64,000 bases of DNA. It comes from Chrysomallon squamiferum (lineage: Eukaryota; Mollusca; Gastropoda; Neomphalida; Peltospiridae). Within the stretch, counting starts at the first letter, position 1. Each line of letters starts with the position of its first letter. The stretch lies in NCBI GenBank assembly GCA_012295275.1, contig CM022673.1:22385413-22449412 (forward strand), read 5' to 3'. The position numbers were made by a program, and so were the translations under genes. Of the stretch, positions 25,182 through 43,400 are shown one piece after another. Under the pieces are notes generated by a model, which had not been told where the DNA came from, searched no databases, and saw nothing but the letters and a program-made list of their open reading frames with translations.

Positions 25182-25570
25182 ATGGAAGGGTGCTGCATTT
25201 TTTGTAAAGAAGATGGAAGCAAGAAGGAACTTAGCGTCGCAGGGACTGACAGGATACAGACTGTCATTGAATCAAGTAAACGGAGATTTGATGATCTCCA
25301 TGAAGATCTTGAAACTAGGCTGTTGGCAGACAAAGATTTAGAGATGCTTTGTCATAGAGGTTGTGTATCCACATATACATCCAAATCTCACATCAAGAGA
25401 CACTTGAATAATCTGAGCGCATCAAAAGGTTCTGAAGAGTCATCTGCAGGAAAACGTCTGCGTCGGTCCGGATCGACAACCTTCAACTTCAGGCAACATT
25501 GCCTTTTCTGCGGTGAGGAATGCCTTGATATTCATCCTAAGCATCCGTATCGTTGGCGCAGGGTATTCTT
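25182..25570 (+). pseudogene. Element-encoded N-terminal Cys/His-rich module (broken reading frame)
   Basis: Starts at ATG 25182 (MEGCCIFCKEDGSK). It contains CxxC (CIFC), then a helical stretch and CHRGC…YTSKSHIKRH, followed by a second cluster CLFCGEEC, suggesting paired zinc-binding modules. From about 25590 the conserved sense passes to the −1 frame (RKTFKETLQDVCRSRHDDWG), so the coding sequence is frameshifted within ~25560-25600 and the remaining frame to 25685 is noise. In related genomic proteins I recall the same order: CxxC module, CH..C.YTxK, then a segment with C…R.D.W.. and a D.HAA…YH..C motif. Function unknown; DNA or RNA binding is plausible. Confidence 0.6.
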
Positions 25571-25589
25571 TGTAGGACAGCGGACCGTG

Positions 25590-26300
25590 GTGAGGGGAGA
25601 AAGACTTTTAAGGAAACCCTTCAAGATGTCTGTAGATCTCGTCACGACGACTGGGGACGCGAGGTTTGGCTGGGGCAGTGAGTGATCTGCATGCAGCAGA
25701 TGGTAGATACCACACAGACTGTTACAAGAAGTGTTGTTCACCTCGGTCAGCGAAGTCAGCTTCAGCAGCATCTAGTAGTAGCCAAGAGGAGGTGGATGTG
25801 GCTGTTGAAATGACAGTCAGTGCAGTGAGAGCAGAATCATCGCGAGTGTGGAATTCCATCGAATTATACGACCTATACCAGTCCAATGGTGGAAGAGACA
25901 TTAGCCGCCGAACCTTAGTCTCCAAGTTGTTAGAATACTTTGGTTCGGATCTTCTTGTGCTGAGTGGCAGAGGTGTTGCTAGTCTGCTCGTGTTTCGAAG
26001 TAAAGCATCCAGTTTGTTGAGACAAGTGCCGAGCAGTGATGAAGATGATGTTGAGACTGGACTGGAAAAGGTTGCTCACCAGATTGTCCGTGATGTAAAG
26101 GAATCATTAGTTGATGACAAGAACTATCATGCCCGAGTTGATATGGACATTGCCCTTGACTGTGTCAGTTCCCCTTTGTTATCCTTGCTATCAAAGCTTT
26201 CTACAAAGTTGGACCACACCTTACCAGCCGCTCTCATCGGAAAAATTGTTACTAATGCATTGTTACTAATAATCATACAGCAGATGGTCAAGGCAGCTGA
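25590..26300 (+). pseudogene. Element-encoded middle region (frameshifted continuation)
   Basis: After RKTFKETLQDVCRSRHDDWG (about 25590-25655) the frame slips by −1 again and continues as AVSDLHAADGRYHTDCYKKC. The DxHAAxxxYHxxCYxKx signature links the preceding Cys-rich module to the central domain. The following ~190 residues (Ser-rich linker, then a helical region with EVDVAV, YDLYQSNGG, RDISRRTLVSKLLEYFG) are uninterrupted to about 26300. The frame is lost near 26300-26312, where a third −1 slip is needed. The family members I recall have a longer central region with an EEADTR-like acidic motif before the next block. No such motif is visible here, so an internal deletion is likely. Confidence 0.55.
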
Positions 26301-26305
26301 AAGTG

Positions 26306-27089
26306 GCGTGAGGACACAGACGTTTTTGTCCTCCTGCTGCACTTCTACGAAAAGTTGAACCTGACCTGTCGTCTTACAATGGAAGGACCAAGTGCTGAAC
26401 GAACTACTATAGACATTGGGGCAACTGCAAGTGAACAAGGACACTTGCTTTCACAACTGCCAGCCGCCCATGCCCTCTCAGGCTGTGACACTGTGGCTCA
26501 GTGCTTCGGAGTAGGAAAAAGCACCGTCATCAAAGTCCTTACGAGTGGTGTAGAACTGCTCAAATTGGGCGTATTATTTGAGGACATAGGTGACATCATT
26601 GAAGAAGCGACAACATTCATGGCTGCCTGCTACGGGGTCAAAAGCTTGGTGACATCGAACATGTCTGAGGTCCGTGGAGAAGTCTGGTCGCGAAGGATGG
26701 GTAGAAAAACTTTGATAAAGGCTCCAGAGCTTAAGTCACTTCCACTTTGTAAAGAGGCATTCGAAGAGAACGTAAAGCGGGCGCACATTCAGACTGCCAT
26801 TTGGAAATCAGCTCTCAACTCAGAACCTCCAGCATTAGATCCTATCGAGTTCGGATGGGAACGTGACGAACGCAATAGATGCTTGATCCCAGTAACATTG
26901 CAACCAAGCATTAGTGTTGCTCCACTGGATGTGCTGGAAATGATAAGGTGTGGTTGTGCTACGGATACAGCTCACTTGCCATGCACAATGTTTTGTGGAT
27001 GTCACGGAGAAGTACACTGCCGGAATGAGCACACCCGACCGGTTGATGACTGTGACAGCGTTGTTGAAAGTGATTTGTTTGAGGACTGA
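26306..27089 (+). pseudogene. Element-encoded XPG/FEN1-like (PIN-like) nuclease segment with Cys-rich C-terminus
   Basis: In the third frame the region from about 26306 reads EDTDVFVLLLHFY…, followed about 60 residues later by HALSGCDTVAQCFGVGKSTV. Together these match the order ExxDxD…(L/H)xGxDYxxxxxGxGxxxA of FEN1/XPG-type nucleases: a metal-binding acidic pair followed by a helix-hairpin-helix-like turn. The remaining ~200 residues end in a Cys-rich block (CGCATDTAHLPCTMFCGCHG…HCRN) and stop at 27089. The N-terminal acidic residues of a nuclease core are not seen, so this copy is probably inactive. The nuclease assignment is a motif-level inference, not a confirmed fold. Confidence 0.6.
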
Positions 27090-27096
27090 GTCAAAT

Positions 27097-27650
27097 CAGT
27101 AATGGCAACATGCATCAGCATAAGTAAAAGGGATGTTCTGTAGCGACTCGGATATACACTGAAGTTGATTTTTGCATATTTTGCAGAAAATATTGGTGTG
27201 ATCAATACTGTAATGGTTTAATCTGATCCTTTACCCCTAAAAACATGTGTATAGACACCAAAATTATTTTTATACCATGTGTAGTTACAGAGATATTAAC
27301 GAAAACGATATTTTCAGTAATGGCGGCCTTAATATGCCTATTCAGCACAAAATATTGGTGTGATCTTGACTGAAATGGCTTAATCTGATTCTTTACCCCT
27401 CAAAACATGGGGATAGACACCAAAATTATTTTGATACCATACATAGTTACTGAGATATTGACTAAAACAAGATTTTCAGTAATGGCGGCCTTAATTTGCA
27501 TATTGTGCGGATTGCTCAAGGATGACAGAGTGGTATCATTCAGATTCTTAAAGAGCACATCTCGGAGGTATAGAAACAGCAAAAAAACTTTGTACGGACC
27601 GCAATGCACTCTTATCGGTCCCTGCCACCGTACTATTCGTAAATTTTATA
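27097..27650 (+). repeat. Right long terminal inverted repeat with ~160 bp tandem subunits
   Basis: The mirror image of the left arm. The unit end CAGTAATGGCGGCCTTAAT occurs at about 27316 and 27478, with a remnant CAGTAATGGC at about 27098 just after the stop codon at 27087-27089. The 160-bp spacing equals that of the left arm. Strong similarity to the left arm ends at 27600 and a weaker extension reaches about 27650. The open frame starting at 27407 duplicates the minus-strand frame of the left arm and is not a gene. Confidence 0.9.
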
Positions 27651-27760
27651 AACGTCCCAACGGTTACTCTGGAAAAGTTATATAAGACTGAGTGATTGAA
27701 AAACAAACCTGATAAACTGGGTGTCTAATTTAAGATTTTAAATATATATATATATAGTAT

Positions 27761-27764
27761 TATT

Positions 27765-27860
<96 letters not shown>

Positions 27861-27900
27861 AATAAATTATTATTATTATTGTTGTTGTTGTTGTTGTTAT
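27761..27900. repeat. Compound palindromic microsatellite (AAT)n(AAC)n-(ATT)n(GTT)n
   Basis: About 18 AAT units are followed by about 16 AAC units, then AATAATAAATTATT, then ATT units and GTT units. Both trinucleotide types on the left are mirrored by their complements on the right, so the whole block is an imperfect hairpin. It lies about 110 bp outside the transposon-like element. Confidence 0.95.
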
Positions 27901-27971
27901 TTAAATTTTATACATATTCTCTTTGTTTACTTTAGTTTTTCTTTTATTTCCTGTTATTATTATTTTCAGTA

Positions 27972-27973
<2 letters not shown>

Positions 27974-28015
<42 letters not shown>
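27974..28015. repeat. (CT)n microsatellite
   Basis: About 21 CT units. The left flank ends in CAGTACAT and the right flank starts CATACATTTTG. It shows no similarity to the flanks of the other CT arrays. Confidence 0.95.
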
Positions 28016-28018
<3 letters not shown>

Positions 28019-28245
28019 CATTTTGATTGCAAAAATTACAATTGACAAACTAACGGCAGACTAACCAAGATTATATTATTACTTTTTTCTCAGCCAAACT
28101 TTTGACAGCTTTGAATAATGACAGAAAAAAATAGAGAAGCTCTACGTGGCCATATCTACACAATCAGAACGATACAATACTATTACTGTCAAGATAACAG
28201 TATTACATAAAGGTTATTTCATGCTTTGTCACAAGTGATTTCAGT

Positions 28246-28321
28246 TTCTCTGCAAGGCGCGGCTAGGGAGTTAAGAGAAGATTGCAAGAAATTTGGCAAA
28301 GATCAAGAAGTATGGCAAAAG
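28246..28321 (+). CDS. Possible isolated coding exon, product unknown
   Basis: Between an acceptor-like TGATTTCAG (ending at about 28243) and a donor-like CAAAAG/GTAGTT at 28322 the plus strand reads SLQGAARELREDCKKFGKDQEVWQK in one open frame. The segment is GC-richer than its neighbourhood and has a protein-like, charged helical composition. No partner exon is recognisable nearby, and I do not recognise the family. It could be an exon of a gene extending beyond the window, a pseudogene fragment, or chance. Confidence 0.22.
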
Positions 28322-35570
<7,249 letters not shown>

Positions 35571-35618
<48 letters not shown>

Positions 35619-35636
35619 TAAAATTAATAATAACAA

Positions 35637-35702
<66 letters not shown>

Positions 35703-35713
35703 CATCATCATAA
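35571..35713. repeat. Palindromic microsatellite (AAT)n-(ATT)n with (ATC)n tail
   Basis: About 28 AAT units (a few interrupted by AAA/AAC) invert at about 35661 into about 14 ATT units followed by ATC units. It is the third inverted trinucleotide array in the window. Confidence 0.95.
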
Positions 35714-38700
35714 TCTTCTGCACAGCAGCAGCAGCATTTTCATAATAATCCATAATTCCATCATCATGATTAATGTTTCTTTTATGTTAAGTTCTTATAG
35801 AAAAGATGGAAACGATCAGTCTTGTAAAATAACTTAGAAAAACAGTAAATTACAGCATGAGAGGAATAAACCACACAAATATGATATTCAAAATATTTCT
35901 TTCGTTTTTTTCACTTCTTTAGCTCATAAGTTAACTATTAGTTAATCAAAATCCAGTTCACCTTCTAGTTATTGTGCACAGAAATAGTCTTTTACATTTG
36001 GGAAAAATCATTTTTTCATCCAAAGCTGTATCAGTGGTATTAAACAATCCTTCACGACTGTCACTGAAATATCAATCACAATTTTCTGGTCCTTCTTGCT
36101 ACATACAATTACATTAGTCAGCTGACCGGCGAACCAGACAAATATCCGTTTTAGACGAAGTTCTGTTATAATTAGTGTAATTAATTCTAGACATGTACAG
36201 GTATCACAGTTTTTAAATGCATGCTTAACTTCTGGTCTGTCGAGATAAATTGTTATTTGCGTTTGATTAACTGGAAATAAATAAAAGCGCAATATTATTT
36301 GAAACAACCATTGATATATCTTGATATATAAATAATATTTTCTTAAAACTTAAGTGATTTTGAATTTAAAACTGGAATATAATAATAATAATAATAAGAA
36401 GAAGAAGAAGAAGAAGAATAAATAGTGATTCTTTTTAAAAATTCCTTTAGGTAAAAATAATACTATTTCGTTTCCTCTTGCTTACAAAATTTAAATAACT
36501 TCTATGTTTTTTCTTTCTTTCTGTAACCTAAAAATAATTTTATTTTGAAATACTTTCCACACATTGGTATAGAAACAGTATGACCAATAAAACGACGTTT
36601 CACCTGTTATCAAAACACACTTGAAGAATATGTTATCATTCCAGAATACTGTTATTTTTATCATTCTACAACGATAGCACATTTCTGAAAACTGCATCTA
36701 GAAACTGTTTTATTTGTGTTCATGCAGTTACGTAACGTCAGGGTGTGTTTTCGTCATTAACTCGTAATACATTCGCTTTCTTGATGATCGTGTCGACAGT
36801 CGTTATAAGAAAAAATGAAAAGAAAGAAAGAAAAAAATGAAAAAGAAGAAAAACACTCCTTTAGAGATGAAATCATTTCTGCTTTTCTGTACGAATAGTT
36901 CAACTTCCTCGTGGCTTTCAGTTTATTAAGTTTAAATGCCCGTGCATTTCTCGGCAGCTAAATAGTACTTTAGAAGAACAATTTAATGTTGGAGTTTTAC
37001 AACCTATGAATCGTTTATTTTTGCGGAGAGAGAGAAAACTCAAAAGAATTAACTTTATCAGTTAAAGAAATAATAATAATCTTACAGAATGATGATACAG
37101 AGTTTTGAAGGGATTGTTAATTTAATCATATCTGATTTATTTGTTAATTTTATTTCTTTCTTTCTTTATTCTAAACGGATATATTTAAAACAATTTCTTT
37201 TCGTGAAATAAATAAGTTATAAAAACAACAGACAACACTTTCCATAAATAAAATTCTAAAATATACTCTTTAAAAAAGAAAGAAACGTTTCTTTATTCTG
37301 AGACTATTTTTTATTTCTGAAGCCATTCAAACACTGGCGTCATTTTACCTACGAAATAACAAAATAACAGACACACACGCAATACGATCATGCCGAAAAT
37401 AGCAAACATTCATGCGTTTTAGAAAATAGTATTCATTACGTTTAACTACATCTTTAGCCAGATTCTTCTTGCAGTCACCGCTTGCGTTCCGATACCAGTT
37501 TATCGTGGAATATCTGTAAACACTGGTCTGAAATTTTCTTTGTTTCCGTCTCAAATAAATGCTGGACAGCTAGTTATGTTAAAAGGCTTCTGGGACAAAC
37601 TGTTTCGAAGACTACATGGTACATCGTTTACTACTAACACGAACCCTTAGTCACGAACTCTCCGAAGAAAAGTCAAAGATTTTCAGCTTAAGACTGTTTA
37701 GATGCTAGCTGAGCACAAAATCGTGGCCAGGTTTCAGTTCAGTTCCCACACAAATCTTCTGAGTACCGTCTCAAGTTGGCTTTAGTAAACTTACTTCGGC
37801 TTCACTGATTTACGCATTTACGTTTTAAACTTAATCTGTGGTTTATAATTTAATTAGAATTTGATGAAAGTGTTGGAGATTCACGATTGCAACTGGTATA
37901 CAAACAATTATATGTTAGTATATTAGTACAGATAATCCCAAACTTGTAATCTAAAACCTTAAAACTTATAAATAAATAAAAAATTATGATGAAATTGTTT
38001 ATGTTCATTTGATAATAAGTTTGTTATTATTATTGTTTTCTTCTTTAATCTAATAGTGAAGTGTTGCAAAGTTACCCAATTCTTCTTGCTCTGTTACTCC
38101 GAGGTTTTACCGATCCAAAACAAAGGTTATTTTACACAGAGTAACAGACCTGTGGATTGTTCGTTTTGCGAGTTCGTTATAAAAGCTTTAGTAGGGTTCT
38201 GTTAGGAAATGTGGACCAATAACTTACCATTAATGATGGGAAACGGATAAAAACCAGCAATACTGTTTGCGAATGCACATCGGTCTCTGATAAAAATGAT
38301 AACGAACTTAAGCAACAAAGATTCGTCATATTGTCAGTTAACCTTTGTGCTAATAAATATCCTAAAATCAGATTCAGTAATCAACGTCAAAGCAAGCCAC
38401 GCTAGACCTTTATTTTCTTCTGTTTTTCAGGAAACAGTGACAAGCGACAATAATTTCCTCAGTTTACAAATCATGTCATGATCAAAGCTCGTTCTATCTC
38501 GAATCAGCAGTTTGCCCCGCGCCATGCATCATATATTCAAGAATCACTGGAAAGACCCCCCCCACCTTTATTCTAAAATATCCCATCTTGGATTCTTAAG
38601 CTTGAAACTTTATAAGCAACTGAGGCTTGAGAATGTATTCCATGACAAAAATCGTTTGTCACGAGTGTTGAATCTGGCAACGATAAGCACCATGTTTGAT

Positions 38701-39540
38701 CGATCAGCTCAAAGTACGACTATCAATATTCCTCGTGTATCCCATACCACCGCTTCATGTTGCCAAATACTTGAAGTAAGAAATGAGGGGGAAAAAAGTA
38801 GCTCAAACATGTTTTCTGTCTAGCACGAGTCGGTGCATGTTGATTCTAGAACGATGATAATGGCGATTAGTAGATATTACGAAAATATGCCAAAACGGAT
38901 AAAACGTATTATAGAAATAGTCAAGCCAGACATAGCACAGTATGCATAGTGAGAGATATTTAATACACATTATGACAATGTGAACAAATATGCAATGCTC
39001 TGGTGTATCTAATAAATAATAATTTTAGAATTTTTATAAATATTGCTTTCTGTCAGTAGCACCACTATGAGCCAGATGGTGTAATGTAATGAAATCACTT
39101 AATGTAGTCTGGGATGTATATTTTTGTTTTCTTAATGATTTTATTAGATTTTAATTTTACATAAAGACAACACGTCGGCCTTTAATGTGGAAGACGACTA
39201 CAAATAAAGTTCATACCTAAAATTAGATTTATCTTTAGGTATAAATCTCCGACCAAATTTCTTACATTTAGTCAGTTTAGATTTTTATCAGGGATGTGAT
39301 GACTTTTTCATTTATAACTACAGTTCAACAATACCGAATTAAGCACGTCTGAAGTGGTAACACCATAATTAGCAGCAACGGATTGGCTTCATATTCATGT
39401 TAAGTGCGGGTACGCATATAGTTATAGATATAGTCTTGAAAAAAGTGCTGACGTATGCTTAATCATTTGGTCAACAGACAGAAGAATATAGAAAAATAAT
39501 AATTAATTTTCTCTGCACTTATTTGTATTTACGATAGATT
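35714..39540. other. AT-rich region with islands of higher complexity, no gene seen
   Basis: Small AAT/AAG tracts occur near 36380-36420. Stretches at about 37560-37800 and 38080-38230 are more complex but have no open frame with coding character. The 103-codon frame at 38512-38823 has no recognisable domain and no supporting splice structure. Confidence 0.45.
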
Positions 39541-39562
39541 AAAAAAAAAAAAAAAAAAACAC

Positions 39563-39600
<38 letters not shown>

Positions 39601-39614
39601 AATAATAATAATAA
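39541..39614. repeat. Compound microsatellite (A)n(CAA)n(TAA)n
   Basis: Poly-A of about 19 bases, then about 11 CAA units, then about 5 TAA units. Confidence 0.95.
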
Positions 39615-40639
39615 AAATATATTATAAAGTTACCACCAGTCCATTTTGACATTTTTTGCTTATATTATAAACTAAAATATTAAAATATGTTGTCCTAAAT
39701 ATGTGCATTACAAAATGTGTTTTTGGTTAATTTTTTATGTTCACTTAAATTTAATTTTGGATTTTACCGATTTTTGTGTGTCTTTTTTCATCATATGTAT
39801 ACACTGTAATGGTAACTATGCATAAATACCATTATTTACAATACTGTTGCGCACTGTTCAAATCCAGCAAGCTTTTCAGTTATTTTCAATGTTAAATTTT
39901 CCTGCCACGATAAACCGAAGCTTGCTCACTGTTTGCAACAATAAATAAGAAGAATTTAGCAACTGTAAAGGTTTTAGAAGACTTAGTTAATGGATTCTTT
40001 TATACTGAGTCCCACAAATGATGCTGAATTTAGTAGTATAAGTAAAAATCAACATTTTACAGAAACGAATCTAAGAAAATTACAATCGTAACAGTGAGTG
40101 GCAGGTTAATAAAATTGTGATGGTTGGTCTTTCAAGTTCGTTAACACATAAATATTTATAGCGGGGGACGGTTACCTTACATCACCTTACAAACAAACCG
40201 TTTCTTCTTTAGTTTCACGTATTTAACATGGATAAAACGTTTAATAAAAATGGAATCAGTACTGTTTTACATAATGGAACTTTAAATGCGATTTTCAAAG
40301 TGCATCTTTTCGGCACAGTTTTATCTGAAAAATGTCAGATCTTCTTTTCTAAATGGAATGTTTAAGTAATTAAAAGTGATTTTAACTGGCAATTACCTGT
40401 AGCTTTCAATAATGTAAAAAACCGAAAATATAGGTTCTCAGTCCACCACATAAATGTGACTGAATACCCTCTGCTATGTCATAAATGCAATGTTTAACAT
40501 AAACTGATACCACCTCAAGACAAACCAGCTAATGATTTCCATAACAAGGCGAAATAAAAACGAGTTTATGTGTTAATAAAAGCGATTAATAATGACTTGA
40601 CCTACAGAGAAATCGTTATTTAAATCTTCATCGATATCT

Positions 40640-40905
40640 AAATCGCAGCTGAGATGAAAGATCTGGGCCTCACATTACGAAACTCAGGAGCGTGACAAAT
40701 TCAAAATGTACCTCAAGCCCCATCATTGGTTTGATAAACGAGAACAAAGTTTTCAAAAGGTGCCGGAAGTCGCCAGTCGGGTCGACTCATCACGCAGATT
40801 AGAGGACTAATGCGTTTTTAAAATATAGCGAAAAACCGGAAATGACGACTCCAAAGGCTTCAGTGGAGATCGGCCATTAATGATCGAACATACAAAGTCG
40901 TTTTA
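40640..40905. other. Candidate conserved non-coding island
   Basis: About 265 bp of complex, GC-richer sequence in an AT-rich desert, with stop codons in every frame. It contains a GGGTCGACTC near-palindrome, an AGAACAAAG SOX/TCF-like site and a CATTAATGATCG homeodomain-like site. The regulatory role is inferred from composition and motifs only. Confidence 0.3.
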
Positions 40906-41298
40906 AAAGTTGTACGCAGTTTTTCTCAAGTGCAGACCGTTTATACACATACTTTCAAATATTTATCTTTTGTTCTGCTGTAGTGTATATACGTAATATT
41001 ATGATAACATATACAGCAGTTTTCCAAATATTTATTGTGCCTTTTTCAACATTTCGAACAATGAAACAATAAAATCCTGTTAAAGTGATGGTGTTATGTA
41101 ATTATAATTTATCTTTAATTAACTGGTTAATTATGATTTTAAAGATTTATTTTTATAACTTTCTTTTTTGCAATTTTTATAATTTTTATAATTTTTATTT
41201 TGTGTTTTAATATTTCCTTTCATTCTTTCTTTTCATTTATAAAGATTTTTCTCTTAGGATAATTATTTTTTAATTAGCTATATTATTATATCTGTCAA

Positions 41299-41299
<1 letters not shown>

Positions 41300-41358
<59 letters not shown>
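41300..41358. repeat. (AT)n microsatellite
   Basis: About 29 AT units, self-complementary. Confidence 0.95.
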
Positions 41359-41360
<2 letters not shown>

Positions 41361-41499
41361 CATAAACTTTTTATGATCATTTATCATTGATTTTTTAATT
41401 TTTTTGTTGACTGACTAATTGTTTGGCTAAAATAGAATCATATATTCATTCATGCATACAAGCAATACATACAAACACAAACATATATACATTTATGAA

Positions 41500-41556
41500 T
41501 ATACACACACACATACACACATATATACATACATACATACATACATACATACATAA
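41500..41556. repeat. (CA)n/(CATA)n microsatellite
   Basis: A short CA tract followed by about seven CATA/ACAT units. Confidence 0.9.
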
Positions 41557-42980
41557 ACAAATGCATACTCCAAACAGAAACAAATAATAAAAATAAATAA
41601 ATAAATAATAATAATCACACGTGATTTTCAAAAGTCTCGATTTTCTCAGATCCTACAGAATCGTGCTTAAGGTCTAAGACTGGTACCAGATGATATCAGG
41701 CAATGTCTGACGTCTTGACAAGGAAGCGGAACACACTAATTCGATCGGTGTCTGTCTGTTTGACCTGCATCAACAGAACAGTCGCCAGGTTTAACGTGAC
41801 ACGGGAATCCAATCTAGATAATATTAAGATAATATCTGCGTATAAAGACATTGGCTGATCTAAGAATTATATTAGTTAGGATCATTTTTCATTTTGTAAA
41901 CTAGAGAAACAGATTAATGCTCATGACACTGAAAGAATAATAATTTCGAAACCATAATCTTGAATTTTTGTTTCGTATATTCACGAATTTGTATAGTGAA
42001 ATATTTATTCTAGTGTTAACTAGTGTTGATAATACATATGCTGCTACTGATATTATACATACTACATGCTTGTACTTTAACTGGCTGCTTCTGCTATTAC
42101 AGTTAAAGTCTAAAAGTTCGAATAACATACGACAGCTTTGAAATTTCGAACATTCTCGAATTTATGAAATTTAGCAGGATTTTTGGTGTGTGTGCATATG
42201 TGCATGCATAAAGAGTCGACGTGAATAATGTTTCTCACCATTTGTATTAAATGTTGATTCTATTATTAATTTCAATTAAATAAGCTGTGTTGCTAATGAA
42301 TAAACCATCAAAACATTTTTCTTCGTCATTTCTCCTTAAATTTCAAGTAATGACCGAGAATCCGGAAAAAACTGATACATTTTCAGATCTGCAGTCATAT
42401 GGAGTATCTTCCATAAACATAATTGTACATTTCTAATCTCAAGTGAATTAAGAATCCAACCGCATTTCTACAAGTGTTAAATTAATAATACTCTGCAAAA
42501 ATTTACATTCACGTCAGCTGTCAAATGCTGTTGCCGATTTGTCTAATTTCTTTACATTTCTTATTCGCTATCCTACTTTTCTACCAAATTTATACATGTA
42601 TATGATATCCATTTTAAATGTGCAAATAACTGAATGTCGTTCGAAATGTCAATAACATATGTACATTTTATAAAGAATAAAGTAGGAAAAACTAATTTCA
42701 ATGAATGTAGATGGATGGATGGATGGATGGATGAATGGAGAGAGAGAGAGAGAGAGAGAGATATTTGAACAATTAGACGGGTGGATAGAAGAGCAATGAG
42801 TCAGTAAATTAATGATGAATAATTTAGATATTTGGTCAGCTGATTGTTATTAATGGCTAAATGAAGAATAGTTAGATAGTTAATCTATTTATTTTTAATT
42901 TTTTTCAGTTGTATTACAAAGGAAAACTGCCATGCAATACAAGAAAGATTTCTGCGGTTATATTTCACCACTGAAACAGA
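41557..42980. other. AT-rich region, no gene seen
   Basis: Contains a small compound tract of GGAT and GAGA repeats at 42713-42762. Nothing coding was found on either strand. Confidence 0.5.
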
Positions 42981-43400
42981 CAACACAGAATAACAACGTT
43001 TTCTAACCGCATGAGCTGTCACTTATTTCTCTTGAAATTGACAGTGTCAAACTGATTTCATTTCATGTGGTTGATTTCTCTTAGAGAAATGCGCTTTGAT
43101 GCTTTGCCATTTCGCTCACACTTGCGACCATCATGGGAGGCCGATTTCAAATGTCATCTGAAAGTAAAACGAAATGGCCAATTCATTTGATTAAATCACT
43201 CAGATGAGTTTGCTTTACAGCTCGATAGCAATGACCGACAAGTTCGTGATAAGAAAGCGCAATGGTTGTGAAGATTTAGTTTGTTGAGTATGTTACTGAG
43301 TATGCCGCTTGAGCAAGCCATATAGTAAATGAGAGGGTGATATCAATTATTAACTATTGTCACAACAATATGGCGGCAGTCGAAATTTTTCCAACTTGGA
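42980..43400. other. Candidate conserved non-coding island
   Basis: About 400 bp of complex sequence without an open frame. It includes the palindrome TTGACAGTGTCAA at about 43038-43050 (a TGACA/TGTCA pair of the type bound by TALE homeodomain factors) and several TCATTT/GAAATG blocks. Confidence 0.28.

Larger units (their letters stand above)
24561..27650 (+). mobile_element. DNA transposon-like element with long inverted terminal repeats and a broken XPG/PIN-like nuclease gene
   Basis: A ~3.1 kb unit flanked by long inverted repeats (left about 24561-25058, right about 27170-27650). Near-identical sequence starts at 24621/27600 (GTCCGTAC…) and weaker similarity continues outward to about 24561 and 27650. 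A GCAAT direct repeat at 24616-24620 and 27601-27605 might be a target duplication, but it could equally be decayed repeat. Inside, a plus-strand coding region (25182-27089) is broken into at least three frames. The interior is GC-richer than the host DNA. No DDE/RNase H transposase, integrase or polymerase motif is visible. The coding family resembles a multicopy protein family of invertebrate genomes with an EDTDV…HALSGCDT…GxGK signature. The element sits about 1.2 kb upstream of the SOAT start codon. Confidence 0.85.

Noticed and set aside
24616-27605. GCAAT direct repeat as a firm 5-bp target-site duplication
   Set aside because: Weaker inverted similarity extends about 40-60 bp further out on both sides, so the true element edge may be outside GCAAT.
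38512-38823. 103-codon plus-strand frame
   Set aside because: No recognisable domain or plausible splice structure; length is compatible with chance in a GC-richer patch.
39850-39880. GTTCAAATCC resembling a tRNA T-loop
   Set aside because: No matching acceptor stem, D-arm or anticodon arm could be arranged upstream.
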